DNA of 64,000 nt from contig OX595989.1 in the NCBI GenBank assembly GCA_951394045.1, forward strand, positions 3,534,001 through 3,598,000, in the 5' to 3' direction. The DNA comes from Nitzschia sp. DOCU1. Its lineage: Eukaryota > Bacillariophyta > Bacillariophyceae > Bacillariales > Bacillariaceae. The notes below the pieces were generated by a model, which had not been told where the DNA came from, did no database searches, and worked only from the letters and a program-made list of their open reading frames with translations. The position numbers were made by a program, and so were the translations under genes. How positions within the stretch are numbered: position 1 is the first letter of the stretch; every line of letters starts with the position of its first letter. Of this stretch, positions 1 through 8,691 are shown piece after piece.

Positions 1-2190
1 ACCTCGTTGGATGCGTCGCAGCTGATGCAACGGCAGGCGTCTGCTCGACCAGGAATGGCAGGACAGCGAGGTCTTAGTGGCCTGAAGCGCAATAATTCTT
101 TTGATCCTAATGCCAGTCGATCCTTTGATCCCAATGCCAGTCGATCCTTTGACCCCAATGCCAGTCGAGTAGGACGCGGAATGGCTCGGGGTCCGAGCCA
201 ACGCGGTGTGCCTCGAACTCACAGTGTAGATGCGTTGACACGCGCCAATTCTTCCCGCCCTGGCATGGCCCGCGCCAACACCATGGCGGCATTGAAGCGA
301 TCGGGCTCGAGGCCCGACTTTGCCCGTACTCGGTCCGGTTCCTTTGATGTCGATTTCTCCCGCTACGATGATTCCGGTGGCATGGATCTGGAGAAGCAAG
401 ACATCCCTCCTCCGCCCAAGAAGAAAGCGGGGAAGAAGATGGAATACGAACAGCCGCCGAAATCATTGGTTCTCATTTGGCTGGTCGTTGTGGGAGAACT
501 TGGTTTTGACCTTGCCACGACTATCATTGCTTTCCAGAATCTCATGGAAAAAGACGAATGTTGTGGATATCCTATTGAGTTGGGTCCAGTCCCCATGACT
601 ATTACTACTCCGTTTTTCTTACTGGTGTCTGCAGAATTGGCCCTGTTGATCCGAGCAATCGTCTTAACCTTGTTTCCCAATATTATGCTGGCCCAAGAAG
701 AAGATACAAAAGAAGCTGATGCAAATCGCTCTTGCTTTGTTAGGTGGTTGTGCTGCTGTATTCGGTGGAAAGTTCACCTCATCATGAGATTCCTTGGGAT
801 TTTGGTCTTATTAAATCCTTTCTTCGGGTGTCTCATTGCTTGGATCTTGCTATACCAATCCGATAAGAATGACGCCTTCATTGTTTTGGGCTTTGAAGGG
901 GGCTCTTTGCTGTTGCATTACCTCTCTGTCTATCTGGAGGGCGGCATTAAAGGTTGTTGGGATTTCTTTCTACAAGGTCTGGTTCCGTTGGTTCCGTTTG
1001 CTGTCGGTGTGGGATTGGTGCTATTTTACTTGAAACAGGGAGGTGTCTGCTACATTGTTGATGATTCGATGTTCTCTTTTAATGGATGTGAAGTCTGTGA
1101 AGACGGTTATCCACCCGACGCTGACGGACTCTGTTACTTTCCAAATGGTACCTCCTACGATTTTAGTGGGGCGAACATCTTCAGCCGGGACACCTTTACC
1201 AGCGTGGATGGGCTACTCGGCCGCACATATCAAGTTACCTACTGCGCGTCTGTAAATCCTGGGGGGCCTGAAACGAACTTTTGCTTCTTTGATTACGGTT
1301 CTGGCCAACTCGATAGTATCATAAGTAACAGTACCCAAGAGCCCACCACTGCCGCTGCGCCCATGCTCAGCCGCAGCAAATGCGGAGGGACTGTCATGCC
1401 CGGAGACCGCCTGCTAGAATGTCGCAAAAACCTCTGGGACCCGACCCGTGATCCATCGATGCATTGCTTTACTTTCGGTGGGGCAGGCGATCCTTGCTCT
1501 TTGAGTATTCCAAATGATGGAACAAATGAGGGCCGTTTCAAGGATCCTTCTATGTGTCAGCTTGAGCAAGAAGATGGCAAGGTCCTTTCTTATGGTGACA
1601 CCTTCTTCTTGTGGGACGAGCCTGATGCCTACGGCAAAGACATGAGATGGGCCGGTAACTCTTGGCTAGCCTATAGTACCTCCCGATGGTCGGACCAGCT
1701 GGGTGTGATGCGTGATGCTGGAGTCATGGTAACGACGCCCTTGGTCAAATTCGAGGACTCAGATCAGATTCGAGCCCAAATGCAGAGTTTCTTCGATGGC
1801 TGCGCACCCGACTGTCTGGATTCCAACTCTACTTCTTACGTCGACGTCTTGGCCGTCAATGTCTTTTGCGACCCAGATGAAGAGGTTTGCGAGAACAAAG
1901 TTAAGGACGTTACCGCGTCTCTCCAGGGGCTCTCTGCAGACTTCGACTCTCGACCAGTTTATATCACAAACTGGGGGGTCCAAACCACTCAAGTTCCGAG
2001 CAAGCTGTTGGAGGCCATGGAAGCCACTCCTTTCTTCTTCGAGCCTGGGTCACCAGTCGAAAGGGTTTACTGGTATGGCGGGGATACAAGCGGCTCAACG
2101 AACCTTGCGTTTCAAGCAGCGGAGGGTCAAAGCGCGTCATTAGGGGACGTCTGGACTACAACTTGCATCGATATCAACGGGGCGGCATAG
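1..2190 (+). CDS. Membrane protein with GH128/Asl1-like glycosidase ectodomain, left-truncated
   Basis: The frame is open to the left edge, so the true start may be outside; the first in-frame ATG is at 25. Counting from base 7, residues 1-150 are basic and Ser/Arg-rich with three SFDPNASR repeats. About five hydrophobic segments follow (roughly 154-175, 199-223, 258-284, 290-310 and 320-343). The Cys-rich remainder (350-727) resembles the glycosyl hydrolase catalytic core family (GH128/Asl1-like): WDEPD near 536 fits the family's NEPD acid/base motif, and SFFDGC, VDVLAVNVF and PVERVYWYG fit later blocks. At the place of the usual TEF nucleophile motif the sequence reads ITNWG, so the nucleophilic Glu appears to be absent. 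A beta-1,3-glucan-binding or sensing role would suit a diatom but is inference. The family call is by memory of motifs. Confidence 0.55.
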   Translation, partial: TSLDASQLMQRQASARPGMAGQRGLSGLKRNNSFDPNASRSFDPNASRSFDPNASRVGRGMARGPSQRGVPRTHSVDALTRANSSRPGMARANTMAALKRSGSRPDFARTRSGSFDVDFSRYDDSGGMDLEKQDIPPPPKKKAGKKMEYEQPPKSLVLIWLVVVGELGFDLATTIIAFQNLMEKDECCGYPIELGPVPMTITTPFFLLVSAELALLIRAIVLTLFPNIMLAQEEDTKEADANRSCFVRWLCCCIRWKVHLIMRFLGILVLLNPFFGCLIAWILLYQSDKNDAFIVLGFEGGSLLLHYLSVYLEGGIKGCWDFFLQGLVPLVPFAVGVGLVLFYLKQGGVCYIVDDSMFSFNGCEVCEDGYPPDADGLCYFPNGTSYDFSGANIFSRDTFTSVDGLLGRTYQVTYCASVNPGGPETNFCFFDYGSGQLDSIISNSTQEPTTAAAPMLSRSKCGGTVMPGDRLLECRKNLWDPTRDPSMHCFTFGGAGDPCSLSIPNDGTNEGRFKDPSMCQLEQEDGKVLSYGDTFFLWDEPDAYGKDMRWAGNSWLAYSTSRWSDQLGVMRDAGVMVTTPLVKFEDSDQIRAQMQSFFDGCAPDCLDSNSTSYVDVLAVNVFCDPDEEVCENKVKDVTASLQGLSADFDSRPVYITNWGVQTTQVPSKLLEAMEATPFFFEPGSPVERVYWYGGDTSGSTNLAFQAAEGQSASLGDVWTTTCIDINGAA
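97..168 (+). repeat. Three tandem 24-bp coding repeats
   Basis: Three near-identical 24-bp units (97-120, 121-144, 145-168) each encode SFDPNASR in the cytosolic tail of the membrane protein. They differ by a few silent changes, which fits in-frame tandem duplication. Confidence 0.9.
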
Positions 2191-2503
2191 AACATAACAA
2201 TGTTTGCCCTTCCAGATATTCTAATAGTACGAACTACTTGCTAGCTAGAGAAACTGTACATCTAATACTGGTAAAGTCGTAGTAGACATAATCTACCATT
2301 GCGGCAAGTTAGGAGCCTTGGGCCTGCCTGCCACTTCGGGCGAACTGTCGACCCACTGGAGTCAACCGCCGTTGAAGGGTTCGCCCTCAAATACACAATC
2401 CGGCAGGTGTACTACTCACATACGTCATTGCGTCTCCAAGCGGTCTCTCTCATCTCCCTACGCTCCTTCGCGATTTTGACTGCGAAAAACGATGGTATCC
2501 ATA
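2191..2503. other. Intergenic, no gene seen
   Basis: This is the spacer between the membrane protein and the transposon. It ends in the TA (2502-2503) that is the left copy of the transposon target duplication. Open frames here have no recognisable family and run into the transposon end. Confidence 0.6.
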
Positions 2504-2637
2504 TTATCGTTCCAATCCTTCTGAGAACCAAAAAAATAAAAAACAGAATTCCAAAAGCCTGTTTCGAGAACCCACCCCCTGGACACCCGAACCGAACTCG
2601 CCAGATCTCCGATGGGGGGGGGGGTTGGAGGGAAAAT
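2504..2637 (+). repeat. Left terminal inverted repeat of the transposon
   Basis: About 120 bp from the outer end to an 11-G run (2614-2624) match the right end in inverse orientation almost base for base. Weaker similarity continues to about 2637. The G run against a 13-C run at the other end is the main length difference. Confidence 0.92.
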
Positions 2638-2728
2638 CTAGAGCCATCGCGCAAGTTAGCCCTGTAGACCATAGTAGACATCCAACGGTTGAAACAAAAT
2701 TTCTGTTGCTCTCACAAAATCGGCGACG

Positions 2729-4093
2729 ATGACATCTAACAAGACTGGTTACAAGACAACCAACGGCTCTGACATGGAGCCTGATCATAGCAATATTGGC
2801 GAGAAGGAGCATGTGGATCCGCCTGCCTGCCCTATAGATAGCCAATGTCACGTGGTCATCTTTGAGCTAAAGGATAAGATCAACGAGCTTCAGAGGGAAA
2901 AATCGAGGAAAGCTCAGGAGCACATGAAGGCCATCCACTTCAGAGACATCAAATTCAAGAACAAGGAGGCAGAGTATAACAACCTACAAGCCTCTATCGA
3001 AACCCAGATTGCGATTCTGGAGGCCAGCAAGCTCAAGGCGGAGAGCGAGGCGAGCAAAAAGCACAACGCAGAGCTGGCCAAGCTCAGCTCCCTTGCGAAT
3101 GATGCCGCCAACAAGATCGCCAAGCTCTCCAAGACTATTAAGGACCGAGATGCCCAAATCACGAAGCTCGAGTCGGACCTTAAGAATTCGGAGATTGCGT
3201 CCAAAAGGGCACAATCCAATGCAAACGTGGCAGAATCCAATCTCCAGAAGGAAAAAATGGAGTTGGAGAAAATGCGAGACGACTACAATAGCCTCGTTAA
3301 AGCCCTTAACGAGGCCCAGAAGACCATCAAGCAACTAGAAAAACGCGTCGACCACCAACTTGAGCTTAAGTTAGAGAACAGCCTTGAGAAGAAAAAGTGT
3401 GACGTCGAGAAGGAAAGGCTAGCACTTGAGAAGGAAAAGACGAAGACGGAAAAGGCCAAGGAGCTTAAGGCTCTAGACCTTAATGCTAAAAAGGAGCTTC
3501 TGACACACAAGATGAAAGTGTCGAAGCATGTCATCTCCCATAAGTCCGGCATCAAAGTTGCCGAACAAGAGGCCAAGGTCAAGACTGGACGCGACAACGT
3601 GTCAGTGCATGCGGCCAAATACGGCCGCCCTGACTATGGCCCCCCCATCGACGGTAGGTTTCCCAACGCAGGCGGTGGGCCCAACTCACTGCTACAAGTC
3701 CTTGCGCAATGGGACCAGCAGAAGAAGAAGCGACCTGCTGACTCGTTCTTTCAGCAGACGCTAACTCAGATGTTGGTCACAGCGGCTGCTGAAGAAATGA
3801 GCCAGACGTCGGCTCATTCGGGTCGTTCGGGACGAGCAAAGACAAATGAGTGTATTTATTTGGATGATAGCGACGACAATCAAAAGCCAAAGGCGAAGAA
3901 GACGAAGCCATCCAAGGAATCCAAGGAAGCCGTCAGAGAACAGAGTAGTGACGACGACGACGACGACGACGAAGAGGAAGTGGAAGAATCGCCTGAGATT
4001 GGATACCATGATGATGAACGTGGTCGTGCTCTAAGCTGTCATCAAGATTCAGATGAGGACGATCGCTTCGTGGAATCGCTCTATGAGGACTAG
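2729..4093 (+). CDS. Transposon-borne coiled-coil protein with acidic tail
   Basis: This is a 454-residue protein starting at the ATG 92 bp inside the left inverted repeat. Residues about 45-275 form a long Lys/Glu-rich heptad-like coiled coil. A Gly/Pro segment follows (about 300-330), then basic clusters (KPKAKKTKPSK) that could act as a nuclear signal, and an acidic stretch (DDDDDDDEEEVEE). The segment CIYLDDSDD resembles a SUMO-interaction motif. No family is recognised. Its place inside the inverted repeats, opposite the transposase, suggests a transposition accessory protein (for example oligomerisation or chromatin tethering), but that is inference. It could also be a captured host gene. 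Confidence 0.75.
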   Translation: MTSNKTGYKTTNGSDMEPDHSNIGEKEHVDPPACPIDSQCHVVIFELKDKINELQREKSRKAQEHMKAIHFRDIKFKNKEAEYNNLQASIETQIAILEASKLKAESEASKKHNAELAKLSSLANDAANKIAKLSKTIKDRDAQITKLESDLKNSEIASKRAQSNANVAESNLQKEKMELEKMRDDYNSLVKALNEAQKTIKQLEKRVDHQLELKLENSLEKKKCDVEKERLALEKEKTKTEKAKELKALDLNAKKELLTHKMKVSKHVISHKSGIKVAEQEAKVKTGRDNVSVHAAKYGRPDYGPPIDGRFPNAGGGPNSLLQVLAQWDQQKKKRPADSFFQQTLTQMLVTAAAEEMSQTSAHSGRSGRAKTNECIYLDDSDDNQKPKAKKTKPSKESKEAVREQSSDDDDDDDEEEVEESPEIGYHDDERGRALSCHQDSDEDDRFVESLYED

Positions 4094-4223
4094 ACTTTGA
4101 CCTACATTGAAAATTAGCTGAGATACTTCGGCTTGAGTGGTTTACCACTCAAGTTGGCCGGCAAACGATTACTACTTTAACTAACTTACTACTTTAAATG
4201 CATATTGAACTTTGAAATTATAG

Positions 4224-4279
4224 AACTATTATTATGTACTGCTTATCTAATAACTATTATTATGTACTGCTTATCTAAT
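4224..4279 (+). repeat. Two tandem 28-bp repeats inside the transposon
   Basis: The 28-bp unit beginning AACTATTATTATGTACTGCT occurs twice head to tail (4224-4251 and 4252-4279). The second copy contains the stop codon of the transposase (complement, 4275-4277), so the duplication lies at its 3' end. Confidence 0.9.
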
Positions 4280-5432
4280 AGCCGCAATGAGCAGCACACC
4301 TTAGAACTCGTTCGCAGTTGATGTGCTCTGCGACGACGCGACGAACTTGCTGTTCCACTGTCATGTCGGACAGTTCCGTGTCCTCATCGCCGTACCCCCG
4401 AGCTTTCCGGATGTGACGCGCTATAATGTGGAAGCATAACTCAATAGGGTTGAGTTCTGGGGCCCTCGTTGGCAATGGGACCACCAGAACTCCGTAGGAA
4501 AACAACAAATCCGAGATGTGACTTGCCTCCGCCCCTGTGTGGATTGCAGCATTGTCCATAATGAGGAGGTCGCCCTCCTGGAACCAATTATGAGCCAGGA
4601 GGTGCTCAATGTAGGCAGTGAAGAGAGCGGCGGTGCCGTTCTCCTTCCCGATCGTGTAGTGCATTGCTGGTTCCCAGCCACAACATCGGATGATCGCAAT
4701 CATATTGACTGGATCACGGAAGTTTCCTGAAACTGGGATGGCACGGATGCTCCCATCAAGTGGATTGACGCGGACCTTGTTGTTGTAGGCATCTTTATTG
4801 ACGAAATGTTTTTCATCAATAAAGTGGTAGCGGGAGTGATCTGGAAACTTGGCGATGGTTTCCATGAACTCGTGGTACCGGGCAATGTTCTCCTCTTTCC
4901 ACTTGTCCACTGGCACCAGCGAGGCCTTTCGAAGGGATCCACGGTGGTCAAATCGGTGCTTGAAGAAATAATCGATGGTTTGCACCGATACACTTGCCCC
5001 TGTTATTCGCCGTAGATTGTTTTTATACTCCACAAGCAACATCTGATCGTTCTCTGATCGTAGGGAGAGAAGGACCAGGGTCTCCAGAGGGCCAATTTTA
5101 GTGTATTGTTGCCTGATTTTGGCTACTTCTGCCTTCCTGACTTCGGTGTCCTTGATACCCCCAGTCTCCATATACTCAGAGATGACGTGGTAGGCATAGC
5201 TGATGCTAACCTTCGCCATCTCTGCAACTTCCCGTGTACACAGCCGACCCCGATTTCGGTAGTTAGGATCTCCACCCACTTCCTGAAGCTCCAGAAAGAT
5301 CTGGATCACTTCCAACCTTTTCTCTATGGTGTACCGGGCACCATGTTTATAGTAACCACCGTGGGAGTTGACATCCATGGTGTTATTGTTGCCGTTTTGA
5401 GTTGCGCTTGCGACGTGGTCGACGATCTTCAT
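4275..5432 (-). CDS. Tc1/mariner-type DDE transposase (DD37E)
   Basis: This 385-residue transposase cuts and reinserts the surrounding element. The first ~120 residues contain a helix-turn-helix-like DNA-binding region (KRLEVIQIFLELQ, then TREVAEMAKVSISYAYHVI). The DDE_3-type catalytic core shows FIDEKHF (first Asp near residue 204), IMDNAAIH (second Asp near 291) and APELNPIE, whose Glu follows the second Asp after 37 residues, giving a DD37E signature. The length is normal for the family and the triad is complete. The ATG lies about 20 bp inside the right inverted repeat, so the promoter is probably in the repeat itself. Confidence 0.93.
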   Translation of the reverse strand: MKIVDHVASATQNGNNNTMDVNSHGGYYKHGARYTIEKRLEVIQIFLELQEVGGDPNYRNRGRLCTREVAEMAKVSISYAYHVISEYMETGGIKDTEVRKAEVAKIRQQYTKIGPLETLVLLSLRSENDQMLLVEYKNNLRRITGASVSVQTIDYFFKHRFDHRGSLRKASLVPVDKWKEENIARYHEFMETIAKFPDHSRYHFIDEKHFVNKDAYNNKVRVNPLDGSIRAIPVSGNFRDPVNMIAIIRCCGWEPAMHYTIGKENGTAALFTAYIEHLLAHNWFQEGDLLIMDNAAIHTGAEASHISDLLFSYGVLVVPLPTRAPELNPIELCFHIIARHIRKARGYGDEDTELSDMTVEQQVRRVVAEHINCERVLRCAAHCGY

Positions 5433-5451
5433 TGTCGCATTGGTACGTGTT

Positions 5452-5587
5452 AATTTCCCCCCGACCCCCCCCCCCCCATCGGAGATCTGGCGAGTTCGGT
5501 TCGGGTGTCCAGGGGGTGGGTTCTCGAAACAGGCTTTTGGAATTCTGATTTTTATTTTTTTGGTTCTCAGAAGGATTGGAACGATAA
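5452..5587 (-). repeat. Right terminal inverted repeat of the transposon
   Basis: This is the inverse of the left repeat. The outer end is at 5587 and the 13-C run at 5465-5477 pairs with the G run on the left. It is followed by the TA target duplication at 5588-5589. Confidence 0.92.
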
Positions 5588-5708
5588 TATCTCATGCGTC
5601 CACATCACATCAGCATCGAAAAGGACATGGTAGGTCGACGACCATGGCGCGGAGTCCTCCGTCAGCCGCAAAACATCGTAATTCGTTGCATCAGCCACGT
5701 CCAATAAG

Positions 5709-6413
5709 ATGAAATCCAATGTGCAGTACCGATGTCTCGTCTTCGCCCTTGCGGTCAACTTGATGATCATGCTACCATCAGTCTCTGCATGGTCCGCATC
5801 GGATCATCCCTCGAGGGATGCACAACATGGACTGACCAAGAGCCGGAGAACGTTTATGACGTCCTTCGCTGCTTCCGTAGCAATCACCGCAACTGTCGTA
5901 CTGCCATCCAACGCTGCTGCTGACCTCAAGTTCGATACGGCACCATCCGGCATTCAATGGGCAGACGCCAAGTTAGGAACGGGTGCTGCCTTGAAGCCAG
6001 GGAGTCAAGCAACGATTGATTACGTCCTGTCAACTACTGGTGCTCGCTATGGATCTCGTATCTTTGCAACGAGCGATAAGGACATGCCCTACCGTTGGAC
6101 CCTCGGTGACGGGAGCACGATTGCCGGATTGGAACAAGCCATTGTAGGGGCCGATGGTATTCCTCCCATGCTGCCGGGTGGAATTCGTCGGGTTATCATT
6201 CCACAAGCTCTGGGTTATGACCAATTGGCAGCTAGCGTTGGATCCGCCAAAGAATTGTGCGTCCAAGATGGTCGACCAGGACCGATTCCTCCACCCAATC
6301 AAGCCTTTGAAGAATATCAACGATTCAAGAATATTTACTGCAATCCGAATCGACAGTACCAACCCGATATTGTCATGGATATCAAATTGTATGGAGCCCG
6401 AAGTCTAAGATAG
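5709..6413 (+). CDS. FKBP-type peptidyl-prolyl isomerase, thylakoid lumen
   Basis: This 234-residue protein has three-part targeting. A signal peptide (residues 1-27) ends in SVSA-W, which resembles the diatom plastid A-S-A-F motif. A transit region follows, then a twin-arginine signal (SRRTFMTS, then a hydrophobic run ending in NAAA). This predicts Tat import into the thylakoid lumen. The remainder (DTAPSGIQWADAKLGTG ... PGSQATIDYVLST ... PGGIRRVIIPQALGYD) is a single FKBP domain like those of plant lumenal FKBPs, which catalyse prolyl cis-trans isomerisation and assist photosystem assembly. The hydrophobic FKBP pocket is not checked residue by residue. The start is the only ATG before the signal peptide. 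A transposon end lies 121 bp upstream. Confidence 0.88.
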   Translation: MKSNVQYRCLVFALAVNLMIMLPSVSAWSASDHPSRDAQHGLTKSRRTFMTSFAASVAITATVVLPSNAAADLKFDTAPSGIQWADAKLGTGAALKPGSQATIDYVLSTTGARYGSRIFATSDKDMPYRWTLGDGSTIAGLEQAIVGADGIPPMLPGGIRRVIIPQALGYDQLAASVGSAKELCVQDGRPGPIPPPNQAFEEYQRFKNIYCNPNRQYQPDIVMDIKLYGARSLR

Positions 6414-6583
6414 AGGGAGGCCAGATGTAAAAGTAATAGAAGACAAAGATACCTTGACTTTTGATTGTCTTCACTCATGCCTAAAATACCTCTCCCCAGA
6501 AGCTATACTATCGGAACAGGAGCCCCGAATGAAACCAAGATGATTCGAATAACGACAGGAGATATCAAATACTTCTTTACTAT

Positions 6584-8158
6584 TTAGTGCCATTGCTGCT
6601 TTTGAAAATCCTCATAGGCATCATTGACCACATCCCAAAGTAGCTTGCACACGAATTGTTGGCAATCGTTCAGATCTCGAGGCAGCTTGTCTGGATGCAA
6701 GAAAAACCGCACTTTGCGCACCGCCTTTTTCAATTTGTCTGGATCCCATGCCGACTGGGTGGCAAGCTCGGTCCATACAATAGGCGTCCAGGATGAAAAG
6801 TACTCGTGGCCCGGTACTCCCAGCGCGGGAGGATAAACGGTGTGAATTTCACACAGCAATTGAGGAATGGGTTTCAACACATGATATGTGGGTGGTACAA
6901 GAGCCCAATGCAAAAGAACATTGTGTTTGAGAGCCGTGATCACATGCTGAGGGGTGTCAGTGGGAGGACTGCTAGCCGACGATGATGGAGCGGCGGCCGG
7001 CGGCGAATGGATGGGTTGCTGGGACATCATATTGCGATACTTGGCATCGGTCCCCGTGGGCGCATGCGGCGGCATGGCCAGTTCTGGCGGCGATGATCCG
7101 AAGGAAGGTGGCGGCGAAGACGTCTGGGTGGACCCCGTCCTTGGCGGGTCCGTCGGAAGATAGGGAACACCCATCCCACGAGACGAGCTTGAATGTTTTC
7201 CTGCCGATGGTTGCTCTGTAGCATTGCTGGACGACGCAGTTGTCCCTGCATGGGGTGGATTTGACGTGCAATCATGAGTCGACTTGTGGTTGGCAGAACT
7301 TGAGGGCGACCCGGTGGAACTGGCAGTACTGGCTGGAGATTTGGGACTTTTCGCATTGTTGGAAAAGGCAGCCGCAACTTCTGCTCTTCTTTTAATTTCA
7401 ATTTCTTCTTCTAAACGAGCCTTTTGACGCATCAATTCCGCTTCCTTGGCCGCTTGAGCCTTAAGGTCCTGTTTGCGTTGCTCGTACTCTAGAAATTTGC
7501 GCCTTTCTTCTTCCTTTATCCGCCTTTGTTCAGCCGCGGCTTGTCTTCGCTGCTCAATGACTTCTTGGCGACGCTTTTCCATGGCAGCCTTTTTCTGCAA
7601 TTCCAAGGGTGTTAATGTCGAAGTGCTGGTATTATCAGGTTTGACTGACACTGAAATATGGGATTTTGCTGGTTTCGGGGATTGTTGTACTGGCTTTGAC
7701 GGGGACGGAGACTTAGCAGTCTTGGTAGTAGATTTGGCCGGCGCATCGCCAATTGTCGAGGAATGATTTCTTGCCGCTGGTGCTTCTTCCTCTTTCTTTT
7801 TCTCATCCTCTTCCTCAAACGCCTCAACTTCAATTCCGTACTGATCGTCGTCGTCGTCAACGACAATTCTTTTCTGTTGTTCTTTCTGGAAATCCAGATA
7901 TTGTCGTTTCTGGGCTTGCAATTTCGAAACTTTCTTTTGTAAAAGCATCGTGTGATAAGAAATATGTTCTTGCAAGCCAGCCATGGCGTAGAAATAAACG
8001 GGAGACAGAGCATCGTCCTTGGAAGACTCGAGATGATCCAAACAACTTTGAAGCAGCGACGTCAATCTGCGAGGGTCATCGGCGCCACAAGATGGGGGCG
8101 GCGTCGTCGTCGTTGAAGCAGGCGCTATCGGCGCAGGAGGAGTGGAAATATTGGTCAT
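6584..8158 (-). CDS. Coiled-coil protein with C-terminal auxilin-like J domain
   Basis: The protein has 524 residues counted from the ATG at 8158 (MTNISTPPAP); the open frame runs further up but without ATG. Residues about 25-100 are Pro/Ser-rich with a short helical segment. An acidic and Lys-rich middle is followed by a charged coiled coil (about 190-265: KKAAMEKRRQEVIEQRRQAA and on), then a long Ser/Pro-rich linker. The C-terminus (about 440-520) is a J domain that retains the HPD signature (FFLHPDKLP near 488). The order of disordered linker then C-terminal J domain resembles auxilin/cyclin-G kinase proteins that recruit Hsp70 to uncoat clathrin. That role is inferred from architecture only. 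Confidence 0.72.
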   Translation of the reverse strand: MTNISTPPAPIAPASTTTTPPPSCGADDPRRLTSLLQSCLDHLESSKDDALSPVYFYAMAGLQEHISYHTMLLQKKVSKLQAQKRQYLDFQKEQQKRIVVDDDDDQYGIEVEAFEEEDEKKKEEEAPAARNHSSTIGDAPAKSTTKTAKSPSPSKPVQQSPKPAKSHISVSVKPDNTSTSTLTPLELQKKAAMEKRRQEVIEQRRQAAAEQRRIKEEERRKFLEYEQRKQDLKAQAAKEAELMRQKARLEEEIEIKRRAEVAAAFSNNAKSPKSPASTASSTGSPSSSANHKSTHDCTSNPPHAGTTASSSNATEQPSAGKHSSSSRGMGVPYLPTDPPRTGSTQTSSPPPSFGSSPPELAMPPHAPTGTDAKYRNMMSQQPIHSPPAAAPSSSASSPPTDTPQHVITALKHNVLLHWALVPPTYHVLKPIPQLLCEIHTVYPPALGVPGHEYFSSWTPIVWTELATQSAWDPDKLKKAVRKVRFFLHPDKLPRDLNDCQQFVCKLLWDVVNDAYEDFQKQQWH

Positions 8159-8691
8159 GTTCTTGTTGTTGCGGTATTTTATTGCCGTGCCACTTCTTGT
8201 TGACGAAGTTCTCACTACTACTAGTAGTAGCTGGACAAGGTCCTCCTTCCAGAATAAGCACTGTCGTTGCAAAAAAAAGCTACGAAACAAATGGAAGTCA
8301 ATCGTGCGATTGGTCCGTTGGATTCGATTTTTGGCGGGAAACTGCGGTAAATCATGCTGAGTGAGTCGAAGCAGTCGTCACATGTCATGCATTACAGACA
8401 GTCAGTATGGCTTTAATCCGAATTTTCGGGTTCTTCATCAATACCGTAATTCCACGATAATAAGCCCTACCGATAGTCATTAATCCCGAGGGAATGCGCG
8501 ACCAGCAATGCACCGGGCAGCCAAAACCACATACACAGGGACGAGGAATTCATAAGAAAACCTTTTCTACCATCACGATCTTTTGCCGGCCAGCGGAGCG
8601 AGATGCATCATTCGTAGAGGTGTCCTTGTGTTTGTCAATGTTCCATATTACAACGGGGTCCACATTTCCTTGGCGTTGCAAAAGATAGACA
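8159..8691 (+). promoter_or_regulatory. Upstream region of family copy 1; duplicated promoter block
   Basis: No gene is seen here. From about 8425 to the ATG at 8692 the sequence closely matches 10660-10929, upstream of the next copy. Shared blocks include CACAGGGACGAGGAAT, CTTTTGCCGG, CTTGTGTTTGTCAATGT and GCAAAAGATAGACAATG. This shows that the promoter and 5' leader were duplicated with the gene. The whole block is only a candidate regulatory region. Confidence 0.5.

Larger units (their letters stand above)
2504..5587. mobile_element. Complete Tc1/mariner-superfamily (DD37E) transposon with accessory gene
   Basis: The 3,084-bp element is bounded by long terminal inverted repeats whose outer ends read TTATCGTTCCAATCCTTCTG and its complement. 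A TA dinucleotide flanks each end (2502-2503 and 5588-5589), the standard target duplication of this superfamily. Inside are two convergent genes: a coiled-coil protein on the plus strand and a DDE transposase on the minus strand. Both open frames are intact, and the repeats are nearly identical, so the insertion is probably recent and may be autonomous. Its right end lies 121 bp upstream of the FKBP start codon. Confidence 0.92.

Noticed and set aside
2299..2667. 122-codon plus-strand frame across the left transposon end
   Set aside because: It runs through the inverted repeat and its G run, has no domain, and mirrors a similar frame at the other end, as expected from a repeat.
8159..8290. 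Upstream extension of the J-domain protein frame
   Set aside because: There is no ATG in the extension; the 44 extra residues would need a TTG start, which is unlikely in a nuclear gene.
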